Assembly: GCA_964424345.1 (NCBI GenBank) | Contig: CAYRIK010000001.1 | Span: 46,399-110,398 of the forward strand | DNA from: RGIG6307 sp964424345 | GTDB taxonomy: Bacteria; Bacillota; Clostridia; Lachnospirales; Lachnospiraceae | DNA: 64,000 bases | Direction of reading: 5' to 3' | Part shown: positions 16,060-24,374 of the stretch, one piece after another | How the letters are laid out: each line of letters starts with the position of its first letter | Position numbering within the stretch: position 1 is the first letter of the stretch | The notes under the pieces: model-generated | The model's database searches: none | Told to the model about the DNA's origin: nothing | The model's input: the letters and a program-made list of their open reading frames with translations, nothing else | Position numbers and translations under genes: made by a program

Positions 16060-18060
16060 ATGAGAATTGCATTAGCGGGAAATCCTAACAGTGGTAAAAC
16101 GACAATGTACAATGCACTGACAGGAAGAACAGAAAAAGTTGGTAACTGGGCAGGTGTTACCGTAGACAAGAAAGAATGTCTGATTAAGAAAAATTATTAT
16201 GATGGTGCGGAGAAGGTAATCGCAGTTGACTTACCAGGTGCGTATTCTATGTCTCCATTTACATCAGAAGAAAGTATTACAAGCGGTTACGTAAAAAATG
16301 AAAATCCAGACGTAATCATTAATATTGTAGATGCTACAAACTTAAGCCGCAGCTTATTCTTTACAACACAGTTGTTAGAACTTGGTATTCCAGTAGTAGT
16401 TGCATTAAATAAGAGTGATATTAATGCAAAGAAAGATACAAAGATTGATGTAAAGGCATTATCTGCAAAGTTAGGATGTCCTGTTATCAATACTGTTTCT
16501 ACACAGAACAACGACAATGGCTTAAAAGAATTGGTAAATACAGCGGTTTCTCTTTATGGAAAGGAACAGAAAGCTCCTTATGTACAGGCTGAAATTGACC
16601 TTCATAGCAAGGCAGCTGTAGAAGCAGAAGATAGAAAACGTTTTGAATTTACAAATAAGATTGTAGCAAGCGTAGAAAAACGTAAAGTTTTCACTAGAAA
16701 CAAAAACGCACAGGATAAGATCGATGCAGTATTGACACATCCAATTGGCGGTATCTTAATATTTGCAGTGATTATGTACCTTGTATTTTATATTTCCCAG
16801 TCTACGGTAGGTACTTGGATCGCAGACTGGCTGGTAGGCTGGATCGAAACATTCCAGGAATGGGTTGCTGGTCTTGTTGAAAATGCCAATCCATTCTTAC
16901 AGTCTTTATTAGTTGATGGTATCATCGGCGGTGTAGGTGCAGTAGTTGGTTTCCTCCCTCTCGTAATGGTAATGTACTTCTTAATCGCTTTACTGGAAGA
17001 CTGTGGTTATATGGCTCGTGCAACTGTTGTATTAGATCCTATTTTCAAAAAAGTTGGTCTTTCCGGTAAATCTGTTATCCCTATGGTAATCGGTACTGGT
17101 TGTGCGATCCCTGGTATTATGGCTTGCCGTACAATTCGTAATGAAAGAGAAAGAAGAGCAACAGCAATGCTTACTCCATTTATGCCTTGCGGCGCAAAGC
17201 TTCCTGTTATTGCATTGTTTGTAGGTGCTTTCTTCCCAGGTGCAGAATGGGTTGGCCCATTGATGTACTTTGTAGGTATTGTATTGATCTTAATTGGTGC
17301 GTTGCTCATTAACAAGATTACAGGTTACAAGTACAGAAAATCCTTCTTTATTATGGAGCTTCCAGAATACAAACTTCCAAGTGTAAAGAGAGCTGCACAG
17401 TCCATGTTATCTCGTGGTAAAGCATATATCGTAAAAGCTGGTACAATCATTTTAGTATGTAACGCAATCGTACAGATTATGCAGACATTTAACTGGAGCT
17501 TACAGGTAGTAGAAGAAGGTATGGAAAGTACTTCTATCCTTGCAACAATCGCTTCTCCAATCGCAGTATTGTTAATTCCAATCGTAGGTGTTGCAGCATG
17601 GCAGCTTGCAGCAGCAGCAGTTACAGGTTTTATTGCAAAGGAAAATGTAGTTGGTACATTAGCAGTTTGCTACGGCTTACAGGCATTTATCGATACAGAA
17701 GAATTAGCTTTAGTTGGTGATGGTAACGTAGTTGCTACAACTATGGCATTAACAAAAGTTGCAGCATTAGCATTCTTAATGTTTAACTTATATACACCTC
17801 CTTGTTTCGCAGCATTAGGTGCTATGAACTCTGAAATGCAGGATAAGAAGTGGTTCTGGGGCGGTATCGCATTCCAGTTCGGTACAGGTTACACAGTAGC
17901 ATTCCTTGTATACCAGATTGGTACACTCATCACAACAGGAAGCTTAGGTGCAGGCTTTGTTCCAGGTCTTATTGCAGTAGCAGCAATGGTTGCTGTTGTA
18001 GTAGCTCTTATCATGAATACAGAAAAGCAATTTAATGATACATATGCATTGAAAAAATAA
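16060..18060 (+). CDS. feoB: ferrous iron transporter FeoB
   Basis: The main Fe(II) uptake protein of the cytoplasmic membrane. The 666 residues start with a GTPase domain: GNPNSGKTT (G1), DLPGAYS (G3), NKSD (G4), then the helical regulatory domain and a membrane part with the two gate repeats (for example IPGIMACRTIRNERERRATAMLTPF-type core and PFMPCGAKLP, the Cys of which is conserved). An AGGAGGA ribosome binding site precedes the ATG. It is followed by a terminator and then by the Cys-rich partner gene. Confidence 0.96.
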   Translation: MRIALAGNPNSGKTTMYNALTGRTEKVGNWAGVTVDKKECLIKKNYYDGAEKVIAVDLPGAYSMSPFTSEESITSGYVKNENPDVIINIVDATNLSRSLFFTTQLLELGIPVVVALNKSDINAKKDTKIDVKALSAKLGCPVINTVSTQNNDNGLKELVNTAVSLYGKEQKAPYVQAEIDLHSKAAVEAEDRKRFEFTNKIVASVEKRKVFTRNKNAQDKIDAVLTHPIGGILIFAVIMYLVFYISQSTVGTWIADWLVGWIETFQEWVAGLVENANPFLQSLLVDGIIGGVGAVVGFLPLVMVMYFLIALLEDCGYMARATVVLDPIFKKVGLSGKSVIPMVIGTGCAIPGIMACRTIRNERERRATAMLTPFMPCGAKLPVIALFVGAFFPGAEWVGPLMYFVGIVLILIGALLINKITGYKYRKSFFIMELPEYKLPSVKRAAQSMLSRGKAYIVKAGTIILVCNAIVQIMQTFNWSLQVVEEGMESTSILATIASPIAVLLIPIVGVAAWQLAAAAVTGFIAKENVVGTLAVCYGLQAFIDTEELALVGDGNVVATTMALTKVAALAFLMFNLYTPPCFAALGAMNSEMQDKKWFWGGIAFQFGTGYTVAFLVYQIGTLITTGSLGAGFVPGLIAVAAMVAVVVALIMNTEKQFNDTYALKK

Positions 18061-18073
18061 TGATATGAGATAG

Positions 18074-18110
18074 AATAAGAGTGTGCCGGAGTGGTACACT
18101 CTTATTATTT
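18074..18110 (+). terminator. terminator after feoB
   Basis: AATAAGAGTGT (18074-18084) pairs with ACACTCTTATT (18096-18106), then ATTTTGTTTT. It lies between feoB and the small FeoB-associated gene, so that gene would be expressed by partial read-through or from another start. Confidence 0.85.
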
Positions 18111-18140
18111 TGTTTTATATAAAGAAAGGTTTGGATAAAT

Positions 18141-18308
18141 ATGGCAAATATTATTACGATTATTGTACTTGTACTGATTATTGGTGCAGCAGTTTATTAT
18201 ATTTTAAAAGAAAGAAAGCGTGGAAATAAATGTATTGGATGTCCAGCAGGCGGAAATTGTCCGGGACATTGTGCAAGTGCTGCTACAGCACAAAAAAGAA
18301 AAAAATAA
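18141..18308 (+). CDS. FeoB-associated Cys-rich membrane protein
   Basis: A 55-residue protein with one N-terminal membrane helix (about residues 3-22, rich in Ile, Val and Leu), a basic stretch KERKRGNK and a cysteine cluster CIGCPAGGNCPGHC. This is the pattern of the small Cys-rich proteins found next to feoB in many Firmicutes, thought to help iron transport. AAAGG at 18125-18129 is a plausible ribosome binding site. The length is below common gene-finding cut-offs. Confidence 0.88.
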   Translation: MANIITIIVLVLIIGAAVYYILKERKRGNKCIGCPAGGNCPGHCASAATAQKRKK

Positions 18309-18380
18309 CTGCATGTATAACATTGTGGAAAATGCACAAAAATATACATATCAAATTCTGTACTTTGGGTAAAAGTAACA

Positions 18381-18409
18381 TTGACATTTTTTTAACGATA
18401 ACATATACT
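18381..18409 (+). promoter_or_regulatory. adhE promoter
   Basis: TTGACA (18381-18386), 17-bp spacer, TATACT (18404-18409): near-consensus, in keeping with strong expression. Confidence 0.82.
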
Positions 18410-18422
18410 TATAGTACATTGA

Positions 18423-18440
18423 TTGACAAAAAAATAACAA
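18423..18440. promoter_or_regulatory. candidate Rex operator before adhE
   Basis: TTGACAAAAAAATAACAA matches the clostridial Rex consensus TTGTTAA-N4-TTAACAA at 11 of 14 fixed positions and lies just downstream of the expected transcription start. Rex (NADH-sensing) control of adhE is known in clostridia; here it is an inference from one imperfect site. Confidence 0.4.
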
Positions 18441-18480
18441 TCTAATACACAAGGAAATTATTTCATGGAGGATAAAAAAC

Positions 18481-21105
18481 ATGGCAAAAAACGTTGAGCA
18501 GAACGTTGAACAGGCAGTTCCAACAATTATTGATAATGTGGACGCATTACTTGCAAAGATGAAAGCAATGCGTGAAGCACAGAAAATATTTGCTACTTAT
18601 ACACAGGAGCAGGTTGACGCTATTTTCCACGCAGCAGCAAGTGCAGCAAACAAAATGCGTATCCCTCTCGCTAAAATGGCTGTAGAAGAAACAGGCATGG
18701 GTGTTGTAGAAGATAAGGTTATCAAGAACAACTATGCATCAGAGCATATTTATAACGCATACAAGAACACAAAGACAGTAGGTGTTGTAGAAGAAGATAA
18801 GGAATTTGGTACAACTAAGATTGCAGAGCCAATCGGTTTAATCGCAGCTGTTATTCCTACAACAAACCCAACATCTACAGCAATCTTTAAGACATTACTT
18901 TGCTTAAAGACAAGAAACGCTATCATCATCAGCCCACATCCACGTGCTAAGGGCAGCACAATCGCAGCAGCAAAGGTTGTATTAGAAGCAGCAGTAAAAG
19001 CTGGTGCTCCAGAAGGCATCATCAGCTGGATCGATGTTCCAAGCTTAGACCTTACAAACGCAGTTATGCAGAATGCAGATTTAATCCTTGCTACAGGTGG
19101 TCCTGGTATGGTTAAGGCTGCTTACTCTTCAGGTAAGCCAGCAGTAGGTGTAGGTGCAGGTAATACTCCTGTTATCATTGATGAAACAGCAGATATTAAG
19201 ATGGCAGTAAGCTCTATTATCCATTCTAAGACATTTGATAATGGTATGATTTGTGCTTCTGAACAGTCTGTAACTGTTTTAGAGTCCATCTACGAAGAAG
19301 TAAAGAAAGAATTTGCTTACAGAGGATGTTACTTCTTAAAGGGTGAAGAAATTGATAAGGTTCGTAAGACAATCCTTATCAATGGTGCATTAAATGCAAA
19401 AATCGTTGGTCAGAGCGCATACAACATTGCAAAATTAGCAGGTGTTGAAGTTCCTGAAGATTCTAAGATCTTAATCGGTGAAGTAGAAAGCGTAGATATC
19501 AGCGAAGAATTTGCACATGAAAAATTATCTCCTGTACTTGCTATGTACAAGGCTAAAACATTTGAAGAAGCTTTAGATAAGGCTGAACAGTTAGTTGCTG
19601 ACGGTGGTTACGGTCATACATCTTCTCTTTATGTAAACGTAAACGAAAGAGAAAAAATCATGGCTCATGCTTCTAGAATGAAGACTTGCCGTATCGTAGT
19701 AAATACTCCATCTTCTCAGGGTGGTATCGGTGACTTATACAACTTTAACTTAACACCATCTCTTACATTAGGTTGTGGTTCTTGGGGCGGTAACTCTGTA
19801 TCTGAGAACGTAGGTGTTAAACACTTATTAAACATCAAGACAGTTGCTGAGAGGAGAGAAAATATGTTATGGTTCCGCGCACCTGAAAAGGTATACTTCA
19901 AGAAGGGTTGTCTGCCAGTTGCATTAAGAGAATTAAAAGATGTTATGGGCAAAAAGCGTGCATTCATCGTAACAGACTCCTTCCTTTACAAGAATGGTTA
20001 CACAAATGTAATCACAGATAGATTGAACGAAATGGGTATCACATACACAGTATTCTCTGATGTACAGCCAGACCCAACACTTGCAAATGCTCAGGCAGGT
20101 GCAAAGGCTATGGCAGCATTCCAGCCAGACGTTGTTATCGCAATGGGTGGTGGTTCTGCAATGGACGCTGGTAAGATCATGTGGGTTCTTTACGAACATC
20201 CAGAAGCTGACTTCCAGGATATGGCTATGCGTTTCATCGATATCCGTAAGAGAGTATTCACATTCCCTAACATGGGTGAAAAGGCATACTTCATCGCTGT
20301 TCCTACATCTTCAGGTACAGGTTCTGAAGTTACACCTTTCGCAGTTATCACAGATCAGGAAACAGGCGTTAAGTATCCATTAGCTGACTACCAGTTAATG
20401 CCAAATATGGCTATCGTTGATACAGATAACATGATGAGCCAGCCAAAGGGCTTAACAAGTGCATCTGGTGTTGACGTATTAACACATGCTTTAGAAGCAT
20501 ATGCTTCTGTAATGGCTACAGATTATACAGACGGTCTTGCATTAAAGGCTATGAAGAACGTATTTGAATATTTACCAATAGCTTACAACGAACCTACAAA
20601 CGTAGATGCTCGTCAGAAGATGGCAGATGCTTCTTGTATGGCAGGTATGGCATTCGCAAATGCATTCCTTGGTGTATGTCACTCTATGGCTCACAAGTTA
20701 GGTGCATTCCACCACTTACCACATGGTGTTGCTAACGCATTATTAATCAGCCTTGTTGTTGAATTCAATGCAGAAGAAAATCCTCGTAAGATGGGTACTT
20801 TCTCTCAGTATCAGTATCCACATACACAGGCTCGTTATGCAGAATGTGCTCGTTTCTGTGGTATCAACGAAAAAGACGATGCAGTAGCAGTTAAGAAGTT
20901 AATCGAAAAGATTGAAGAATTAAAGAAGGCAGTAGGCATTAAGGAATCTATCCAGGCTTACGGCATTGATGAAAAGTACTTCCTTGACACATTAGATGAA
21001 ATGGTTGAACAGGCATTCGACGACCAGTGTACAGGTGCAAACCCAAGATATCCATTAATGAAGGAAATCAAGGAAATGTACTTAAAGGCTTACTACGGCA
21101 AATAA
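18481..21105 (+). CDS. adhE: bifunctional acetaldehyde-CoA / alcohol dehydrogenase
   Basis: Reduces acetyl-CoA to acetaldehyde and then ethanol, regenerating NAD in fermentation; forms spirosomes in characterised species. The 874 residues comprise an N-terminal aldehyde dehydrogenase domain with catalytic Cys258 (GMICASEQS) and a C-terminal iron-dependent alcohol dehydrogenase (PDVVIAMGGGSAMDAGK for NAD, SMAHKLGAFHHLPHG with the iron-binding His). Length is typical. Codons are biased to C endings (TTC, AAC, ATC) unlike most neighbours, which suggests high expression. GGAGG precedes the start. Confidence 0.97.
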   Translation: MAKNVEQNVEQAVPTIIDNVDALLAKMKAMREAQKIFATYTQEQVDAIFHAAASAANKMRIPLAKMAVEETGMGVVEDKVIKNNYASEHIYNAYKNTKTVGVVEEDKEFGTTKIAEPIGLIAAVIPTTNPTSTAIFKTLLCLKTRNAIIISPHPRAKGSTIAAAKVVLEAAVKAGAPEGIISWIDVPSLDLTNAVMQNADLILATGGPGMVKAAYSSGKPAVGVGAGNTPVIIDETADIKMAVSSIIHSKTFDNGMICASEQSVTVLESIYEEVKKEFAYRGCYFLKGEEIDKVRKTILINGALNAKIVGQSAYNIAKLAGVEVPEDSKILIGEVESVDISEEFAHEKLSPVLAMYKAKTFEEALDKAEQLVADGGYGHTSSLYVNVNEREKIMAHASRMKTCRIVVNTPSSQGGIGDLYNFNLTPSLTLGCGSWGGNSVSENVGVKHLLNIKTVAERRENMLWFRAPEKVYFKKGCLPVALRELKDVMGKKRAFIVTDSFLYKNGYTNVITDRLNEMGITYTVFSDVQPDPTLANAQAGAKAMAAFQPDVVIAMGGGSAMDAGKIMWVLYEHPEADFQDMAMRFIDIRKRVFTFPNMGEKAYFIAVPTSSGTGSEVTPFAVITDQETGVKYPLADYQLMPNMAIVDTDNMMSQPKGLTSASGVDVLTHALEAYASVMATDYTDGLALKAMKNVFEYLPIAYNEPTNVDARQKMADASCMAGMAFANAFLGVCHSMAHKLGAFHHLPHGVANALLISLVVEFNAEENPRKMGTFSQYQYPHTQARYAECARFCGINEKDDAVAVKKLIEKIEELKKAVGIKESIQAYGIDEKYFLDTLDEMVEQAFDDQCTGANPRYPLMKEIKEMYLKAYYGK

Positions 21106-21173
21106 GAACGAGTAGGCACATAATAATAGTTTATTTCGGAAAAATCCGTTATAATTTCCCTATGTGTAGAAAG

Positions 21174-21200
21174 CAGAGTCTCATTTTGAGGCTCTGTTTT
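21174..21200 (+). terminator. terminator after adhE
   Basis: CAGAGTCTC (21174-21182) pairs with GAGGCTCTG (21188-21196), then four T. A smaller TCGGA/TCCG hairpin lies just before it. Confidence 0.8.
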
Positions 21201-21219
21201 CATGTGCAATAAATCCCCT

Positions 21220-21624
21220 TCAATCTTTTTGGTCTGCGGCAAAATGCAGCTTAGGAGGCTGCAGATATTGGTCTTTAGTTCTTTTATAAATGAGATATTC
21301 GGTGTAGTGAAGTAATTCAGAAAGTTCAGCATTGTTTAGAGAAAACAGTATTTGAAGAAACGTGTAAAGATTCAAATGGATATTGATGGGACGTTCCAGT
21401 TTGACATATGGTACATTGATAGTTGTTAATCCACATAGGTAATCAAGCGAGCAGTGTAATTCTTTTGCTAAGGTACAAAGCTTTGCAAAAGGAGGCGGAT
21501 AAATTCCATTTTCATAATTGGAATAAGTAGCCGCAGAAATATGTAATATGGCTGCAAGCTGCTTTTGTGACAAATTTGCCTCACAGCGAAGTTCGCGGAG
21601 ACGGGCTGCAAATATGTCATTCAT
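21220..21624 (-). CDS. XRE-family HTH transcriptional regulator
   Basis: A 134-residue protein with an N-terminal Cro/CI-type helix-turn-helix (about residues 5-60: LRELRCEANLSQKQLAAIL, then YSNYENGIYPPPFAKLCTLAKEL) and a C-terminal part of unknown fold. The open frame extends further upstream, but homology-like sequence starts at MNDIFAARLREL and a GAGG lies 9 nt before that ATG at 21624. Its 5' region faces pyrF. A 13-bp palindrome AAGTATTATACTT (21642-21654) sits just upstream of the gene and could be its own operator. Targets unknown. Confidence 0.85.
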   Translation of the reverse strand: MNDIFAARLRELRCEANLSQKQLAAILHISAATYSNYENGIYPPPFAKLCTLAKELHCSLDYLCGLTTINVPYVKLERPINIHLNLYTFLQILFSLNNAELSELLHYTEYLIYKRTKDQYLQPPKLHFAADQKD

Positions 21625-21683
21625 ATATAAAAACCTCGTGAAAGTATTATACTTGGCATTATAACAAATTTTGTAAAACTTTG

Positions 21684-21712
21684 TTGACATTTTATAAACC
21701 AAGTGATAGACT
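21684..21712 (+). promoter_or_regulatory. pyrF promoter
   Basis: TTGACA (21684-21689), 17-bp spacer, TAGACT (21707-21712). Confidence 0.7.
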
Positions 21713-21744
21713 CTATAAAAATATGTGCAAATAGGAGAACAAAA

Positions 21745-22674
21745 ATGATTAATCAATTAGTTGAAAAGATCCAAAAAACACAGGCACCTATCGTTGTAGG
21801 TTTAGACCCAATGATGAAGTTTATCCCAGAACATATCAAAGCTGCAGCATTTGCTGAGCATGGCGAAACTTTAGCAGGTGCAGGAGAAGCAATCTGGCAG
21901 TATAACAAGGCAATCGTAGATGCAACATACGATTTGATTCCAGCAGTAAAGCCACAGATTGCAATGTATGAACAGTTTGGAATCGAAGGACTCATTGCTT
22001 TCAAGAAAACAGTGGATTATTGTAAGTCTAAAGGATTAGTCGTTATTGGAGATATTAAGCGTGGCGATATCGGTTCTACATCAGAAGCGTATGCAGTTGG
22101 TCATTTAGGAAAAGTTACTGTAGGAAGCAAGCAGTATTACGGATTTGATGAAGACTTTGCAACTGTAAATCCATATCTTGGTTCTGACGGTATCAAGCCT
22201 TTCGTAAACGTATGTAAAGAAGAAAATAAAGGTCTTTTCATCCTTGCAAAGACTTCTAACCCAAGCAGTGGAGAATTCCAGGACAGAATCGTAGATGGCA
22301 AGCCATTATATGAAGTAGTTGCAGAAAAGATTGCAGAGTGGGGCGAAGACCATATGGGAAGCTGTGGTTACAGCTACATCGGTGCAGTAGTTGGCGCAAC
22401 ATATCCAGAAATGGGTAAAGCACTTCGTAAAGTAATGCCAAAGAATTATATCCTTGTACCAGGTTACGGCGCACAGGGTGGTAAAGGCAAAGACTTAGTT
22501 CACTTCTTCAACGAAGATGGACTTGGTGCAATCATCAACTCTTCTAGAGGTATTATTGCAGCATACCAGCAGGAAGCGTATGCAAAGTTTGGTGCAGAGC
22601 ATTTCGCAGAAGCATCTCGTCAGGCAGTACTTGATATGAAGGAAGATATCGCACAGGCACTTGCACAGCGATAA
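21745..22674 (+). CDS. pyrF: orotidine 5'-phosphate decarboxylase (long form)
   Basis: Last step of UMP synthesis, removing CO2 from OMP. At 309 aa it belongs to the longer PyrF subfamily. The catalytic block is VIGDIKRGDIGSTSEAY with the Asp-Lys-Asp triad; the phosphate-binding end is seen as GYGAQGG and NSSRGI. The start at 21745 (MINQLVEKIQ) is chosen because AGGAGA lies 7 nt before it, although the frame is open from 21703. No other pyr genes are adjacent. Confidence 0.94.
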   Translation: MINQLVEKIQKTQAPIVVGLDPMMKFIPEHIKAAAFAEHGETLAGAGEAIWQYNKAIVDATYDLIPAVKPQIAMYEQFGIEGLIAFKKTVDYCKSKGLVVIGDIKRGDIGSTSEAYAVGHLGKVTVGSKQYYGFDEDFATVNPYLGSDGIKPFVNVCKEENKGLFILAKTSNPSSGEFQDRIVDGKPLYEVVAEKIAEWGEDHMGSCGYSYIGAVVGATYPEMGKALRKVMPKNYILVPGYGAQGGKGKDLVHFFNEDGLGAIINSSRGIIAAYQQEAYAKFGAEHFAEASRQAVLDMKEDIAQALAQR

Positions 22675-22702
22675 GAAAATCAGCATAAAAGGAAGAAAAA
22701 CT

Positions 22703-23116
22703 ATGCAGAATTGCGGATATTGCCAAAAAGGCGAATTATTAGATAAATTTGGTATTGAAATCTGTGAACTGAGTGTGAGTACTTTGATTTTATTCAAAGA
22801 ACAGTCTCATCCAGGCAGATGTATCGTAGCATACAAAGATCATGTAAGTGAATTAGTAGATATTTCAGACGAAGACAGAAATGCATTTTTTGCAGATGTA
22901 GCTCGTGCTGCAAAAGCAATTCACAAAGCATTTGGTCCGGATAAAGTAAACTATGGTGCATATGGAGATACAGGATGCCATTTACATGTTCATCTTGTTC
23001 CAAAGTACAAAGATGGCTTTGAATGGGGCGGTGTATTTGAAATGAACCCTGCAAAGACATACTTAACAGATAAAGAATATGCAGAAATGATTGAAAAAAT
23101 CAAGGCTTGCTTATAA
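22703..23116 (+). CDS. HIT-family protein
   Basis: A 137-residue histidine-triad nucleotide-binding protein with the active-site motif HLHVHLVPK near the C-terminal third. Relatives cleave nucleotide-phosphate conjugates, for example adenosine phosphoramidates or diadenosine polyphosphates. The N terminus CGYCQKG has a possible zinc pair. AGGAAG precedes the ATG at 22703. It lies 28 nt after pyrF and shares its transcript; a strong terminator follows. Confidence 0.9.
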   Translation: MQNCGYCQKGELLDKFGIEICELSVSTLILFKEQSHPGRCIVAYKDHVSELVDISDEDRNAFFADVARAAKAIHKAFGPDKVNYGAYGDTGCHLHVHLVPKYKDGFEWGGVFEMNPAKTYLTDKEYAEMIEKIKACL

Positions 23117-23134
23117 GAAATAAAGATACGAAAG

Positions 23135-23170
23135 TCCATCTAAGGTATAGGATACCTTAGGTGGATTTTT
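23135..23170 (+). terminator. terminator after the pyrF-HIT operon
   Basis: 13-bp stem (23135-23147 with 23153-23165, one G-U pair), then five T. Confidence 0.92.
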
Positions 23171-23285
23171 GTATATAAAATATTTTACGGATAAGTAGAT
23201 GTGGTACATATTGCTTTGTGAATATATTTGACTAAAGAAAGCAAAGAAGCCTCTTAGGAAAGAGCGTTACTATATTCACGCAGAC
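23171..23285. repeat. structured intergenic repeat, copy E (diverged)
   Basis: Begins with TATATAAAATATT right behind a terminator, like copy A. GTGAATATA (23218-23226) is the exact reverse complement of TATATTCAC (23271-23279), and inside that stem CTCTTAGGAAAGAG forms a small hairpin. TTGACT and AGCCTCTTA within it align with copy A at 1150-1179. Similarity to A is weaker than between A and B. Confidence 0.5.
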
Positions 23286-23314
23286 TTGTCCGCTTTGTAG
23301 TAAGGTGGTATACT
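23286..23314 (+). promoter_or_regulatory. promoter of the dipeptidase-addBA operon
   Basis: TTGTCC (23286-23291), 17-bp spacer, TATACT (23309-23314). Confidence 0.6.
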
Positions 23315-23375
23315 AAAACCAGAAAAAATGTGTGAATATACAACCAGAAAATAAGAAAATAAAGGAGACAAAAAA

Positions 23376-24374
23376 GTGCATATCGTAGATTTACATTGTG
23401 ATACATTACATGAATTAAATAAATTAAAAGCAAAAGGAAAACACTATAATCTGTATAAATCAGAAGGTCATTTAGATATTGAACGTATGCAGGAAAGCGA
23501 TTATAAATTACAGTGCTTTGCAGCGTTTGTACAGATGCAGGAAGTAGAAAGTGCTTATCAGCAGGGAAAAACACTTGCAGAATTATATAAGCAGTTTTGT
23601 GCAGAATATAGTCCATACATTGCACCAGTATACCATTACGCAGACATTGAAAAAAATGCGAAAAAGGGGCTGATTTCCGCTATGCTCACGATTGAAGAAG
23701 GCGGTGTATTAGAAGGAAGTTTAGAGCGTTTGAGAGAGTTTTATGAATATGGTGTGCGTATGATTACACTGACATGGAATTTCCCAAATGAGATTGGATA
23801 TCCGGGCTGTATGGAAGAACAAGAAATACCAGAAATTGCATCTTTAGATACATGGAAGGTAAAAGGTACTTATCCAGGATTGACCAAAAAAGGAATTGAA
23901 ATTGTGGAAAAAATGCAGGAAGAAGGAATTATTGTGGATGTTTCCCATTTATCTGATGCAGGTTTTTGGGACGTTGCAGCAATTACAAAAAAGCCATTTG
24001 CAGCAAGTCATTCCAATGCAAGAAGTATTTGCGGACATAAGCGTAATCTTTCTGATGCACAGATTCGTTTGTTAGCAGAACGAGGCGGTGTTATGGGATT
24101 AAATTATGCAGCAGACTTTTTGGAAGATGATCCAAGCAATTTGACATGGGATAGTTTTATCAGACATATCAAGCACATTATTCAAGTAGGTGGAGAAGAT
24201 GTATTAGCACTTGGAAGTGATTTTGATGGCATTGACACAAATCCGATATTGCCACATTCCGGAAAGCTTCCACAATTATTTGAACAGATGCACAAAAGCG
24301 GAATATCAGAATCTGTTATAGATAAGATTAAAGGGGAAAACGCACTGCGTATGATGAAAGAGGTTTTACGATAA
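23376..24374 (+). CDS. membrane-dipeptidase family (M19) peptidase
   Basis: A zinc dipeptidase of the renal dipeptidase family (332 aa). Visible metal-site motifs: DLHCDTLHE at the N terminus, the bridging-Glu region TIEEGGVLEG, VSHLSDAGFW, ASHSNARSICGHKRN and GSDFDGID. No signal peptide is present, so it is likely cytoplasmic and cleaves dipeptides. It starts with GTG after AAAGGAG. addB starts on the base after its stop, so the three genes form one operon. Confidence 0.92.
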   Translation: MHIVDLHCDTLHELNKLKAKGKHYNLYKSEGHLDIERMQESDYKLQCFAAFVQMQEVESAYQQGKTLAELYKQFCAEYSPYIAPVYHYADIEKNAKKGLISAMLTIEEGGVLEGSLERLREFYEYGVRMITLTWNFPNEIGYPGCMEEQEIPEIASLDTWKVKGTYPGLTKKGIEIVEKMQEEGIIVDVSHLSDAGFWDVAAITKKPFAASHSNARSICGHKRNLSDAQIRLLAERGGVMGLNYAADFLEDDPSNLTWDSFIRHIKHIIQVGGEDVLALGSDFDGIDTNPILPHSGKLPQLFEQMHKSGISESVIDKIKGENALRMMKEVLR

